Source: Mycobacteriales bacterium (lineage in GTDB: Bacteria > Actinomycetota > Actinomycetes > JAFAQI01). Taken from it: a stretch of 64,000 bases of DNA. Position 1 is the stretch's first letter; the number at the start of each line of letters is the position of its first letter. The notes below the pieces were generated by a model. That model searched no databases. It was not told the origin of the DNA and saw only the letters and a program-made list of their open reading frames with translations. The stretch covers positions 1 through 64,000 of the forward strand of contig DASZRO010000065.1 in assembly GCA_035550055.1 (NCBI GenBank), written 5' to 3'. Position numbers and translations under genes: made by a program. Of the stretch, positions 8,042-16,472 are shown in pieces.

Positions 8042-8803
8042 ATGGCTGACAAGTGGTTCCCGTTGCCCCCGAAGTTCGACTCGCTCGAGGACGAGCGCCA
8101 GCACCGCAAGGAGCGCCTCGCCGCCGGCTTCCGGCTGTTCTCGAAGTTCGGCTTCGAGGAGGGCGTCGCCGGTCACATCACCGCGCGGGACCCGATCGAG
8201 CCCAACACCTTCTGGGTCAACCCGTTCGCCGTGCCGTTCGCACACGTCTCGGTCAGCAAGCTGATCCGGGTCAACGACACCGGTGAGGTCGTCGAGGGCA
8301 ACTACCACGTCAACGAGGCCGCCTTCTGCATCCACTCGCGCGTCCACGAGGCGCGGCCCGACGTCGTGGCCGCCGCGCACAGCCACTCGACGTACGGCCG
8401 GGCGCTGTCGGCGCTCGGCGAGCTGCTCGAGCCGATCACCCAGGATGTCTGCGCCTTCTACGACGACCACGCCCTCTTCGACGACTACACCGGGGTCGTG
8501 ACCGATCTGGAGGAGGGCAAGCGGATCGCCCACGCCCTCGGCGAGAACAAGGCCGTCATCCTGCGCAACCACGGTCTGCTCACCGCGGGCACCTCCGTCG
8601 ACTCCGCCGTCTGGTGGTTCATCACCATGGAACGCTCCTGCCAGGTGCAGCTGCTGGCCAAGGCGGCCGGCAAGGTCGTCCACATCGATCTCGACCAGGC
8701 GAAGAAGACGCACGAGACGGTCGGCTCGGAGCTGGCCGGCTGGTTCTCCTTCCAGCCGCTGTACGAGAAGATCGTGCGCGAGCAGCCTGACCTGCTCGAT
8801 TAG
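8042..8803 (+). CDS. Class II aldolase/adducin family protein
   Basis: 253 aa, normal for the family. Zinc-ligand motifs are AAHSHSTYGRALS (two His) and ILRNHGLLTAGTS (third His), with an upstream VAGHITARDP segment typical of FucA/AraD-like enzymes. Characterised relatives cleave or epimerise sugar phosphates, but many actinobacterial members near oxidative genes have no known substrate. It is cytoplasmic. The methyltransferase gene begins immediately after its stop codon, so the two probably share a transcript. Confidence 0.85.
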   Translation: MADKWFPLPPKFDSLEDERQHRKERLAAGFRLFSKFGFEEGVAGHITARDPIEPNTFWVNPFAVPFAHVSVSKLIRVNDTGEVVEGNYHVNEAAFCIHSRVHEARPDVVAAAHSHSTYGRALSALGELLEPITQDVCAFYDDHALFDDYTGVVTDLEEGKRIAHALGENKAVILRNHGLLTAGTSVDSAVWWFITMERSCQVQLLAKAAGKVVHIDLDQAKKTHETVGSELAGWFSFQPLYEKIVREQPDLLD

Positions 8804-9610
8804 TTGGACCTCGTCGTCGAGGTCGACGACCCCGGCGACCCGCGGCTGGCCGACTACCGTGCGCTGACCGACGTCGCGCTGCGCATGTCGGTCGAGTCAC
8901 CGCACGGGATGTTCATCGCCGAGGGTGCGCTGGTCATCGAGCGTGCGCTCGACGCCGGCTACCGGCTGCGGTCGGCGCTGATGACGCCGCAGTGGCTCGA
9001 CCGTTCCGCGCCGTGGCTCGCGCGCGCCGACGCGCCCGTGTACGTCGGCAGCGACGCGCTGCTGCGGTCCCTGACCGGCTTCCACGTGCATCGCGGGGCG
9101 CTCGCGTCGGTGCACCGTCGTGAGCTCCCGTCGGTCGACGAGGTCTCGCGCGGCGCACGCCGGCTCGCGGTCATCGAGGACCTCGTCAACCACACCAACC
9201 TCGGCGCGATCTTCCGCACCGCCGCGGCGCTCGGCGTCGACGGCGTCGTCGTCTCGCCGCAGTCCGCGGATCCGCTCTACCGGCGCTGCGTGCGGGTCTC
9301 GATGGGTGCCGTCTTCACCGTCCCGTACGCACGAGCCACCTCCTGGCCGGACGCGATCGGCGGGTTGCGCGCCGCGGGCTTTCGGACCTTGGCGCTGACG
9401 CCGGCGCCGGATGCCGTGGACCTCGGCGGCGTCGAGTTCGACCCGGATGACCGGATCGCGATCGTCGTGGGGACGGAGGGCGAAGGGCTGACGCGGCCCG
9501 CGATCGAGGCGTGTGAGGCTGCGGTCCAGATCCCCATGGCCGCCGGGATCGACTCGCTCAACGTCGCCACCGCCGCCGGCATCGCGATGTGGGAGCTGCG
9601 CCCCCGGTGA
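8804..9610 (+). CDS. TrmH/SpoU-family RNA 2'-O-methyltransferase
   Basis: 268 aa beginning with TTG directly after the aldolase stop. All three SPOUT motifs are present: NHTNLGAIFRTAAALG (motif 1), AIVVGTEGEGLT (motif 2) and IPMAAGIDSLNVATAAGIAM (motif 3). An N-terminal RNA-binding substrate domain (about residues 1-105) precedes the knot domain. It should methylate ribose 2'-OH in tRNA or rRNA using SAM; the exact site is not deducible. The TTG start has no obvious alternative that keeps the conserved N-terminus, and translation probably re-initiates after the aldolase. Confidence 0.88.
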   Translation: MDLVVEVDDPGDPRLADYRALTDVALRMSVESPHGMFIAEGALVIERALDAGYRLRSALMTPQWLDRSAPWLARADAPVYVGSDALLRSLTGFHVHRGALASVHRRELPSVDEVSRGARRLAVIEDLVNHTNLGAIFRTAAALGVDGVVVSPQSADPLYRRCVRVSMGAVFTVPYARATSWPDAIGGLRAAGFRTLALTPAPDAVDLGGVEFDPDDRIAIVVGTEGEGLTRPAIEACEAAVQIPMAAGIDSLNVATAAGIAMWELRPR

Positions 9611-9638
9611 TTGAGCCCGCAACCGCGGTGGGAATGCT
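9611..9638 (+). promoter_or_regulatory. Putative promoter of the aldo/keto reductase gene
   Basis: TTGAGC (9611-9616), a 16-nt spacer and AATGCT (9633-9638), then six nt to the GTG at 9645. It sits immediately after the methyltransferase stop codon. The -10 is weak. Confidence 0.35.
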
Positions 9639-9644
9639 GACGCT

Positions 9645-10508
9645 GTGACACAAACGCTGGGCTCGGTACACGCGTCGGGAACGTTCCGCATCGGCGGTGA
9701 CCTCGAGGTGCATCGCCTCGGTTTCGGCGCGATGCAGCTCACCGGCCAAGGCATCTGGGGTGAGCCGCGCGACCGCGACGAGTGCATCCGCGTCTTGCGT
9801 CGGGCGGTCGATCTCGGCGTCGACCTGATCGACACGGCGGACTCGTACGGCCCGTTCGTCTCCGAGGACCTGATCCGAGAGGCGTTGCACCCCTACCCCT
9901 CGGGGTTGGTCATCGCGACCAAGGGCGGGCTGACTCGCGCCGGCCCGGGCGACTGGCGTCCGGTGGGACGTCCAGCGTACCTGCGCCAGTGCGTCGAGAT
10001 GTCGCTGCGGCGACTGCGGCTGGAATGCATCGACCTCTACCAGCTGCATCGCGTCGACCCGGCGACGCCGATGGAGGAGTCGCTGGGTGAGCTGAAGGCG
10101 ATGCAGGACGAGGGCAAGATCCGCCACATCGGGGTCTCGGAGGTCGGTGTCGAGACGATTGCGGCGATGCGAGCCGTCGTCGACGTCGTGAGCGTGCAGA
10201 ACCTCTACAACCTCACCGACCGCCATCACGAGGACGTCGTCGACTACTGCGACCGTGAAGGTCTCGGTTTCATCCCGTGGTTCCCACTCGCGACCGGCAA
10301 GCTCGCCGCCGAAGGGGGGCCGCTCGCACGGATGGCCGACGAGCACTCCGCATCGGCCTCCCAGCTCGCGTTGGCGTGGCTGCTGCGCCGCTCGCCGGTG
10401 ATGCTGCCGATTCCCGGGACCTCGTCGGTCGCGCACCTCGAGGAGAACTGCGCGGCCGCGGACGTGTCGCTCTCCGACGACGAGTACGACCAGCTCAGCG
10501 CGCTGTAG
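9645..10508 (+). CDS. Aldo/keto reductase
   Basis: 287 aa with the AKR (beta/alpha)8-barrel signature. The catalytic tetrad is visible: Asp and Tyr in LIDTADSYGP, Lys in VIATKGGLT and His in DLYQLHRVDP. The C-terminal NADPH-binding part contains MLPIPGTSSVAHLEEN. It most resembles the general bacterial 'oxidoreductase, aldo/keto reductase' group that reduces aldehydes or ketones with NADPH. It is cytoplasmic. The carboxylase operon starts 15 nt downstream. Confidence 0.9.
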   Translation: MTQTLGSVHASGTFRIGGDLEVHRLGFGAMQLTGQGIWGEPRDRDECIRVLRRAVDLGVDLIDTADSYGPFVSEDLIREALHPYPSGLVIATKGGLTRAGPGDWRPVGRPAYLRQCVEMSLRRLRLECIDLYQLHRVDPATPMEESLGELKAMQDEGKIRHIGVSEVGVETIAAMRAVVDVVSVQNLYNLTDRHHEDVVDYCDREGLGFIPWFPLATGKLAAEGGPLARMADEHSASASQLALAWLLRRSPVMLPIPGTSSVAHLEENCAAADVSLSDDEYDQLSAL

Positions 10509-10523
10509 ATAGGCTCCGGCACC

Positions 10524-12122
10524 GTGCCGGTGCTTCCCGATCGCGTCGACCGAGACGCGCCGGAGTACGCCGCCCGGCGAGAGTCGCTGCTGGAGCTGCT
10601 CGCCGAGCACGAGCGCCAGCTCGCGCTCGCCACGGCGGGTGGCGGGGAACGGATGGTCGAGCGCCATCACCAGCGCGGCAAGCTGTTGCCCCGCGAGCGC
10701 ATCGAGCTGCTGCTGGACCCCGACACCCCGTTCCTCGAGCTGTCCCCGCTGTGCGCGTGGGGCACGAACTTCACCGTCGGCGGCAGCGTGGTCACCGGCA
10801 TCGGCGTCGTCGAGGGCACCGAGGTCCTCGTGCAGGCCCACGACCCGACGGTGCGCGGCGGCGCGGTCAACCCCTTCGGCGCCAAGAAGCAGGGGCGTGC
10901 CTCCCAGATCGCGACCGAGAACCGGCTGCCGGTGGTCAACCTGGTCGAGTCCGGCGGCGCCGACCTTCCGACCCAGAGCGAGATCTTCATCCCAGGCGGC
11001 GCCGGGTTCCGGGACCTGACGCGCAAGTCGGCCGCCGCGATCCCGACGATCGCGCTGGTCTTCGGCAACTCGACGGCCGGGGGCGCCTACGTCCCGGGCA
11101 TGTCCGACTACATCGTGATGGTCGAGGGCCGGGCCAAGGTCTTCCTCGGCGGGCCGCCGTTGGTGAAGATGGCGACCGGAGAGGTCGCCGACGAAGAGGA
11201 GCTCGGCGGCGCCGAGATGCATGCGCGAACCAGCGGACTTGCCGACTACCTCGCCGTCGACGAGTACGACGCGATCCGGCTCGGGCGCCAGATCGTTCGC
11301 CGGCTCAACCGCGAGAAGCTGGGTCGCCCGCCGGCCTCGTCGTACTCCGAGCCGCTCTACGACATCGACGACCTGCTCGGCATCGTGCCGACCGACCTGC
11401 GTGAGCCCTTCGACCCGCGCGACGTACTTGCCCGCATCCTCGACGGCAGCGAGTTCGACGAGTTCAAGCCGCTCTACGGGACCTCGCTGGTCACCGGCTT
11501 CGGGCAGCTGCACGGGTATCCGGTCGGCGTTCTCGCCAACGCGCGTGGCGTGCTGTTCGCCGAGGACAGCGAGAAGGCGACGCAGTTCATCCAGCTCGCC
11601 AACCAGGCCGACACCCCACTGCTGTTCCTGCAGAACACGACCGGCTACATGGTCGGCAAGGAGTACGAGCAGCGGGGCATCATCAAGGCCGGCGCGCAGA
11701 TGATCAACGCGGTCAGCAACAGCGACGTGCCGCACTTCACACTCAACATGGGCGCGTCGTACGGCGCCGGCAACTACGGGATGTGTGGGCGCGCCTACGA
11801 CCCGCGTTTCCTGTTCACATGGCCGAACGCGAAGTCGGCCGTGATGGGCCCCGCGCAGCTGGCCGGGGTGCTGTCCATCGTCGGCCGCGCCTCAGCGGAG
11901 GCGAAGGGCCAGCCCTACGACGAAGCCGCCGACCAGGCGATGCGGGAGCTGGTCGAGAACCAGATCGAAGCCGAGAGCAAGGCGTTGTTCCTCACCGCAC
12001 GCCTCTACGACGACGGCATCATCGACCCGCGCGACACCCGCACGGTGCTCGGGATCGCCCTCTCGGTCGCGCACAACACCCCGATCCAGGGGCGCCGGGG
12101 TTTCGGCGTCTTCCGGATGTGA
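10524..12122 (+). CDS. accD: Acyl-CoA carboxylase beta (carboxyltransferase) subunit
   Basis: 532 aa, full length for the two-lobed carboxyltransferase subunit. The N-terminal half contains ERIELLLDPDTPFLELSPL and VNLVESGGADLP; the C-terminal half has TPLLFLQNTTGYMVG and LNMGASYGAGNYGM. The NTTGYMVG segment is closer to methylcrotonoyl/geranoyl-CoA carboxylase subunits than to propionyl-CoA carboxylases, so a branched 2-enoyl-CoA is a reasonable substrate, but this is inference. It starts at GTG 10524, and its ATG-TGA end overlaps the GTG start of the biotin subunit gene by four nt, which fits a 1:1 complex. Confidence 0.88.
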   Translation: MPVLPDRVDRDAPEYAARRESLLELLAEHERQLALATAGGGERMVERHHQRGKLLPRERIELLLDPDTPFLELSPLCAWGTNFTVGGSVVTGIGVVEGTEVLVQAHDPTVRGGAVNPFGAKKQGRASQIATENRLPVVNLVESGGADLPTQSEIFIPGGAGFRDLTRKSAAAIPTIALVFGNSTAGGAYVPGMSDYIVMVEGRAKVFLGGPPLVKMATGEVADEEELGGAEMHARTSGLADYLAVDEYDAIRLGRQIVRRLNREKLGRPPASSYSEPLYDIDDLLGIVPTDLREPFDPRDVLARILDGSEFDEFKPLYGTSLVTGFGQLHGYPVGVLANARGVLFAEDSEKATQFIQLANQADTPLLFLQNTTGYMVGKEYEQRGIIKAGAQMINAVSNSDVPHFTLNMGASYGAGNYGMCGRAYDPRFLFTWPNAKSAVMGPAQLAGVLSIVGRASAEAKGQPYDEAADQAMRELVENQIEAESKALFLTARLYDDGIIDPRDTRTVLGIALSVAHNTPIQGRRGFGVFRM

Positions 12123-14089
12123 GCGCGATCCGGCGGCTCCTGGTCGCCAACCGCGGCGAGATCGCCCGTCGGGTGTTCCGGACCGCGCGCGAGATGGCGA
12201 TCGCCACCGTCGCGGTCTACAGCGACGCGGACGCCAACTCGCCGTTCGTCACCGATGCCGACGCGGCGGTCCGGCTGCCCGGCAACACGCCCGCGGAGAC
12301 CTACCTGCGAGGTGACCTCATCGTCGCCGCCGCACAAGCCGCCGGTGCCGACGCGGTACATCCGGGCTACGGCTTCCTGTCCGAGAACGCCGGCTTCGCT
12401 CGCGAGGTGGTGGCAGCCGGGCTGACCTGGATCGGACCACCGGCGGATGCCATCGAGGCGATGGGCTCGAAGCTCGGCGCGAAGCGGCTGATGCGCGACG
12501 CCGGGGTGCCGACGCTGCCGTGGTCGGAGACCGTTGACGGGGCGGCCGAGGTCGGCTTCCCGTTGCTGGTCAAGGCGTCGGCCGGTGGCGGCGGCCGGGG
12601 GATGCGGGTCGTCCGGGAAGCCGCCGAGCTCGCCGAGGCGGTCGAGGCGGCCAGCCGGGAGGCGGCCGGTGCCTTCGGTGACGCGACGGTGTTCTGCGAG
12701 CGTTACCTCGAGGCACCCCGCCACATCGAGGTGCAGGTCTTCGCGGACAGCCACGGCAACGTGGTGTCGCTGTTCGAGCGCGAGTGTTCGATCCAGCGCC
12801 GCCATCAGAAGATCGTCGAGGAGGCACCGTCGCCGGCGGTGACCACGCAGCTGCGGGAGAGCCTCGGCCAGGCCGCGGTCGCCGCGGCCGAAGCCGTCGG
12901 GTACGTCGGCGCAGGCACCGTCGAGTTCGTCATGGCGGCGGACTCGTCGTACGCGTTCCTCGAGATGAACACCCGGCTGCAGGTCGAGCACCCGGTGACC
13001 GAGCTGGTGACCGGCCTGGACCTCGTGCGGCTGCAGATCCTCGTCGCGCAGGGCGAAGCGTTGCCGCCGGAGGCACTGTCGCCCTCGATCGACGGCCACG
13101 CGATCGAGGTGCGGCTCTACGCCGAGGATGCGCGCAACGACTTCCTGCCGGTGACCGGCACGCTGCGCGAGTTCTCGATCGCCGCCGGCGTACGGGCCGA
13201 CACCGGTGTCCGCTCGGGCGACATTGTCTCGCCGTACTACGACGCCATGATCGGCAAGATCATCGCGCATGCGCCGACCCGAGCCGAGGCGGCGGCCCGG
13301 CTGGCGGCCGGCCTGCGCGCCTCCCGGATTCACGGGATCACGACCAACCGCGACCTGTTGGTCGGGATCCTGGGCGAGCCCGAGTTCCTCGCGGGCGCGA
13401 CGGACACCGGCTATCTCGACCGCCACGACCCCGCCGAGCTCGGCCGCTCACCGCTGGTAACGGTGACCGACCGCGATGCGCACGTCGCGGCGGCGGTGGT
13501 TGCGCTGCAGGCCGCGCACCGAGCGGCTGACCCGGCGTGGCGGCGGCTGCCCAGCGGCTGGCGCAACAACCCGGCGATTCCACAGCGGGTCGTGCTCGAC
13601 GACACCGAGTCGCAGGTGGCGGTGAGCTACCGGTTCGTGCGTGGCGTGATCGGCTCGTTCGAGGTCGACGGTCGTGACGTGGCGGTCGAGGTCCACGGCG
13701 TGGCGGGTGATGTCGTCGACCTGACCGTGGCAGGAGTACGCCGTCGAATGCAGGTGGCGATCTCCACGGACCGGCGCATCATCGACGTCGACTCCGCGCT
13801 CGGTTCGTCGTCGTACACCGTGGTTCCCCGCTTCGCCGACCCGTCTGAGGCCGTCACCGCAGGTTCACTCATCGCGCCGATGCCGGGATCGGTGGTGCGG
13901 GTGCTGGTCGACCGAGGCGCGAGCGTCGGCAAGGGGGATCCGCTCGTGGTGCTCGAGGCCATGAAGATGGAGCACACCGTCGCAAGTCCCACCGACGGAA
14001 CGGTGAGCGAGATCCACGTCGCGGCCGGCCAGCAGGTCGACGCCGGGACTGTGCTCGTCGTCGTCGACTCCGGCGAAACGGAAACCTAG
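12119..14089 (+). CDS. accA: Acyl-CoA carboxylase alpha subunit (biotin carboxylase + biotin carrier)
   Basis: 656 aa from the GTG at 12119 that overlaps the accD stop. The biotin carboxylase domain spans about 1-450 (LLVANRGEIARRVFRTARE; Gly-rich ATP loop KASAGGGGRGMRVV; EMNTRLQVEHPVTE). The C-terminal biotinyl domain carries EAMKMEH with biotinylated Lys616. It carboxylates its own biotin with ATP and bicarbonate for transfer by the accD product. Together with the acyl-CoA dehydrogenase and crotonase downstream it suggests branched-chain or terpenoid acyl-CoA degradation, although a methylmalonyl-type role is also possible. Confidence 0.9.
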   Translation: MSAIRRLLVANRGEIARRVFRTAREMAIATVAVYSDADANSPFVTDADAAVRLPGNTPAETYLRGDLIVAAAQAAGADAVHPGYGFLSENAGFAREVVAAGLTWIGPPADAIEAMGSKLGAKRLMRDAGVPTLPWSETVDGAAEVGFPLLVKASAGGGGRGMRVVREAAELAEAVEAASREAAGAFGDATVFCERYLEAPRHIEVQVFADSHGNVVSLFERECSIQRRHQKIVEEAPSPAVTTQLRESLGQAAVAAAEAVGYVGAGTVEFVMAADSSYAFLEMNTRLQVEHPVTELVTGLDLVRLQILVAQGEALPPEALSPSIDGHAIEVRLYAEDARNDFLPVTGTLREFSIAAGVRADTGVRSGDIVSPYYDAMIGKIIAHAPTRAEAAARLAAGLRASRIHGITTNRDLLVGILGEPEFLAGATDTGYLDRHDPAELGRSPLVTVTDRDAHVAAAVVALQAAHRAADPAWRRLPSGWRNNPAIPQRVVLDDTESQVAVSYRFVRGVIGSFEVDGRDVAVEVHGVAGDVVDLTVAGVRRRMQVAISTDRRIIDVDSALGSSSYTVVPRFADPSEAVTAGSLIAPMPGSVVRVLVDRGASVGKGDPLVVLEAMKMEHTVASPTDGTVSEIHVAAGQQVDAGTVLVVVDSGETET

Positions 14090-14147
14090 CCGGAACCGCC
14101 ACCGCCCGCCCGGCGTCCAACTGGCAACGCGAAGTTGGGGAGGCGTC

Positions 14148-15191
14148 ATGACAGCCGGCCGAGCATTCGATCTCGATCACCGGGTCCGAGCGGCGGTGAT
14201 CGGAACCCTCGCGCTGCTCGTTGCGCTGATCGCCACCGCGTTCGCGATAGGCGGCTCTGGCTCGCCGAGCAACGAAAGTGCGGGCGGCGCATCGGCGAGC
14301 GCCGCGATCGCCAAGGCGCCCGCCGGCACCACCAACGGCGTCGGCGTCGCGGGAGGCGTCGGTGCCGCGCCGTTGCTCGCGGCCCATCGCAGCGCGACGA
14401 CGTTCTCTGCCGACAGCGCCGCTTCCGGTGCGGGATCAACCGCCGCGGGCACTCCGGCCGAGCAGCCGCCCGAGGTGTCGGCGAGCGAGTCGTCCTCCGG
14501 TGACTCGCTGGGTGCCACGAAGATCGTCAAGACCGGCGAGCTCACCCTTCGGGTCGACGCCTCGCAGGTGCAGACGGCGGTCCGCGACCTCACGGCGCTC
14601 GCGACGGCCCAAGGGGGCTACGTGGCGAGTAGCAACACCAACACTGGGGGAGGCGAGCCGTCGGGCGAGGTCGTGCTGCGCGTACCGGTCGGGCACTTCG
14701 CAGATGCCGTCAGCGCCGCGGAGAAGGTGGCGGGTGGGCACGTGCTGTCGCTGACGACCTCCGCCGACGACGTCACCGGCCACTACGTCGACCTCGCCGC
14801 CCGCCGGCACGCGCTGGAACAGACCCGCGCGACGTACCTCACGATCCTCGGACACGCGACGACGATCGGGGCGACGCTTGCCGTGCAGGACCGCATCCAG
14901 ACCGTCCAGGAGCAGATCGACCAGCTCACCGGTCAGCTCAAGCTGCTCGGAAGTCAGGCGTCGTACTCCACCCTCACCGTCGACGTGACCCCGGTCGCCC
15001 TCGTCGCTGCCGCGTCACATCAGCCGCACGGCCTGAGCAAGGCGTGGCACACCTCGTGGAGCCGGTTCGGTCGGGGAATGGACTCGATCGTGGCTGCGAT
15101 CGGCCCGATCGTGCTCGCGCTGCTGATCTTGGCGGTCGCGCTGGCGGTGTCGGTCGCGGGCTACCGCGGAATGCGCCGCGTCGCGAGCTGA
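14148..15191 (+). CDS. DUF4349 domain membrane-anchored protein
   Basis: 347 aa. An N-terminal membrane segment (VIGTLALLVALIATAFAIGG) precedes a low-complexity Ala/Gly/Ser linker (about 40-120). The DUF4349 domain follows (VKTGELTLRVDASQVQTAVR, GEVVLRVPVGHFADAV, DVTGHYVDLAARRHAL, a coiled coil around QDRIQTVQEQIDQLTGQL), with a C-terminal TM segment (IGPIVLALLILAVALAVSVA). Function unknown; probably an extracytoplasmic domain tethered at both ends. A strong SD (GGGGAGG, 14137-14143) precedes the ATG. A short inverted repeat CCAACT/AGTTGG (14117-14138) overlaps it and could modulate translation. Confidence 0.85.
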   Translation: MTAGRAFDLDHRVRAAVIGTLALLVALIATAFAIGGSGSPSNESAGGASASAAIAKAPAGTTNGVGVAGGVGAAPLLAAHRSATTFSADSAASGAGSTAAGTPAEQPPEVSASESSSGDSLGATKIVKTGELTLRVDASQVQTAVRDLTALATAQGGYVASSNTNTGGGEPSGEVVLRVPVGHFADAVSAAEKVAGGHVLSLTTSADDVTGHYVDLAARRHALEQTRATYLTILGHATTIGATLAVQDRIQTVQEQIDQLTGQLKLLGSQASYSTLTVDVTPVALVAAASHQPHGLSKAWHTSWSRFGRGMDSIVAAIGPIVLALLILAVALAVSVAGYRGMRRVAS

Positions 15192-15227
15192 CAGCGGCCC
15201 GGGCCGCGCCGACGGCCGACCGAACCG

Positions 15228-15233
15228 TATTCT
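15228..15233 (+). promoter_or_regulatory. Putative -10 element of a leaderless promoter for the acyl-CoA dehydrogenase gene
   Basis: TATTCT followed by six nt and the ATG at 15240. No convincing -35, and no SD upstream of the ATG. Confidence 0.45.
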
Positions 15234-15239
15234 GCCGAC

Positions 15240-16385
15240 ATGCAGAAGGACCTCTACACCGCTGACCACGAGGCGTTCCGCGACACGGCGCGCGGCTTCG
15301 TCGAGCGCTACGTCACCCCGTTCCACGACGCGTGGGAGAAGGACGGCGTCGTCGACCGGGGCGTCTGGGTCGAGGCGGGCAAGCACGGCCTGCTCGGTTT
15401 CGAGATCAGTGAGGAGTACGGCGGTGGCGGGGTCGCCGACTTCCGCTACAACGCCGTGCTCGGCGAGGAGCTGATCCGTGCCGGAGCGAGCGGCATCGGG
15501 TTCGGGCTGCACAACGACGTGAACGCGCCGTACTTCGAGCGGTTGGCGACGCCGGAGCAGAAGGCGCGCTGGATGCCGGGGTTCTGCAGCGGAGAGCTGA
15601 TCACCGCCATCGCGATGACCGAGCCGGCCGCCGGCTCGGACCTGCAGGGCATCAAGACGACCGCCGTCCGCGACGGCGACGACTGGATCCTCAACGGCCA
15701 GAAGACGTTCATCACCAACGGCATCAACTCCGACCTCGTCATCGTCGTCGTGCGTACCGATCCCGACGCGAAAGCCGCCCACGGGACGTCGCTGCTGGTC
15801 GTCGAGCGCGGCATGCCCGGCTTCGAGCGCGGCCGCAATCTCAACAAGATCGGCATGAAGGCGCAGGACACCGCCGAGCTGTTCTTCACCAACGTGCGGG
15901 TGCCCGCCAACAACCTGCTGGGCGAGCTCAACGGCGGGTTCATCCATTTGATGGAGAACCTGCCCCAGGAGCGGCTGTCGATCGCCGTCGGCGCGGTCGC
16001 CTCCGCCGAGACGGTCCTGGCCAACACGCTGGAGTACTGCAAGACGCGGACCGCGTTCGGCAAGCCGATCGGCTCGTTCCAGAACTCGCGCTTCGTGCTC
16101 GCCGAGCTGGCAACCGAGGTCGAGGTCGCCCGGGTCTACATCGACAAGTGCATCGCCGAGCACAACGAAGGCCGGTTCAGCGCGGTGGACGCCGCCATGG
16201 CGAAGTGGTGGACCACCGAGCTGCAGAAGCGGGTCATCGACTCCTGCCTGCAGCTGCACGGCGGCTACGGCTACATGCTGGAGTACCCGGTCGCGAAGGC
16301 GTACATCGACACCCGCGTGCAGACGATCTACGGCGGGACGACCGAGATCATGAAGGAGATCGTCGGCCGTTCCCTCGGCGTCTGA
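15240..16385 (+). CDS. Acyl-CoA dehydrogenase
   Basis: 381 aa, standard ACAD length. Flavin and substrate motifs are present: IAMTEPAAGSDLQGIKTTA, NGQKTFITNGINSDLVIVVV, KTRTAFGKPIGSFQNSRF, QLHGGYGYMLEYPVAKAY. The C-terminal IYGGTTEIMKEIVGRSLG contains the Glu at the usual catalytic-base position. It should oxidise an acyl-CoA to the 2-enoyl-CoA with FAD, passing electrons to ETF. Its place after the carboxylase genes suggests a shared branched-chain acyl-CoA route. It is followed within five nt by a perfect long inverted repeat. Confidence 0.92.
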   Translation: MQKDLYTADHEAFRDTARGFVERYVTPFHDAWEKDGVVDRGVWVEAGKHGLLGFEISEEYGGGGVADFRYNAVLGEELIRAGASGIGFGLHNDVNAPYFERLATPEQKARWMPGFCSGELITAIAMTEPAAGSDLQGIKTTAVRDGDDWILNGQKTFITNGINSDLVIVVVRTDPDAKAAHGTSLLVVERGMPGFERGRNLNKIGMKAQDTAELFFTNVRVPANNLLGELNGGFIHLMENLPQERLSIAVGAVASAETVLANTLEYCKTRTAFGKPIGSFQNSRFVLAELATEVEVARVYIDKCIAEHNEGRFSAVDAAMAKWWTTELQKRVIDSCLQLHGGYGYMLEYPVAKAYIDTRVQTIYGGTTEIMKEIVGRSLGV

Positions 16386-16389
16386 CCCC

Positions 16390-16452
16390 CGGTGATCTTG
16401 ACGCTTTCGGCCCGAAGACGACCCCATCAGGCCGAAAGCGTCAAGATCACCG
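16390..16452. repeat. Perfect 23-bp inverted repeat with 17-nt loop (terminator or dispersed palindrome)
   Basis: The arms 16390-16412 and 16430-16452 are exact reverse complements (CGGTGATCTTGACG...TTTCGGCC on the left). RNA from either strand could form a 23-bp hairpin. No T-tract follows, so it is not a classical intrinsic terminator, though actinobacterial terminators often lack one. It begins five nt after the acyl-CoA dehydrogenase stop and ends nine nt before the -10-like element of the next gene. It could insulate the two genes or be a copy of a dispersed palindromic element. Confidence 0.75.
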
Positions 16453-16460
16453 TGGTTCGG

Positions 16461-16466
16461 TAAGGT
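16461..16466 (+). promoter_or_regulatory. Putative -10 element of a leaderless promoter for the LLM oxidoreductase gene
   Basis: TAAGGT followed by six nt and the GTG at 16473, the same arrangement as at 1706-1711. The -35 region would fall in the right arm of the inverted repeat. Confidence 0.45.
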
Positions 16467-16472
16467 CGCGCC

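Noticed and set aside
9558-11735. 725-codon open minus-strand frame
   Set aside because: It is antisense to the methyltransferase, aldo/keto reductase and accD genes, which have clear motifs; a high-GC shadow.
14117-14138. Inverted repeat CCAACT/AGTTGG before the DUF4349 gene as an operator or terminator
   Set aside because: The 6-bp arms are short enough to occur by chance and no regulator is linked; mentioned only in the gene entry.
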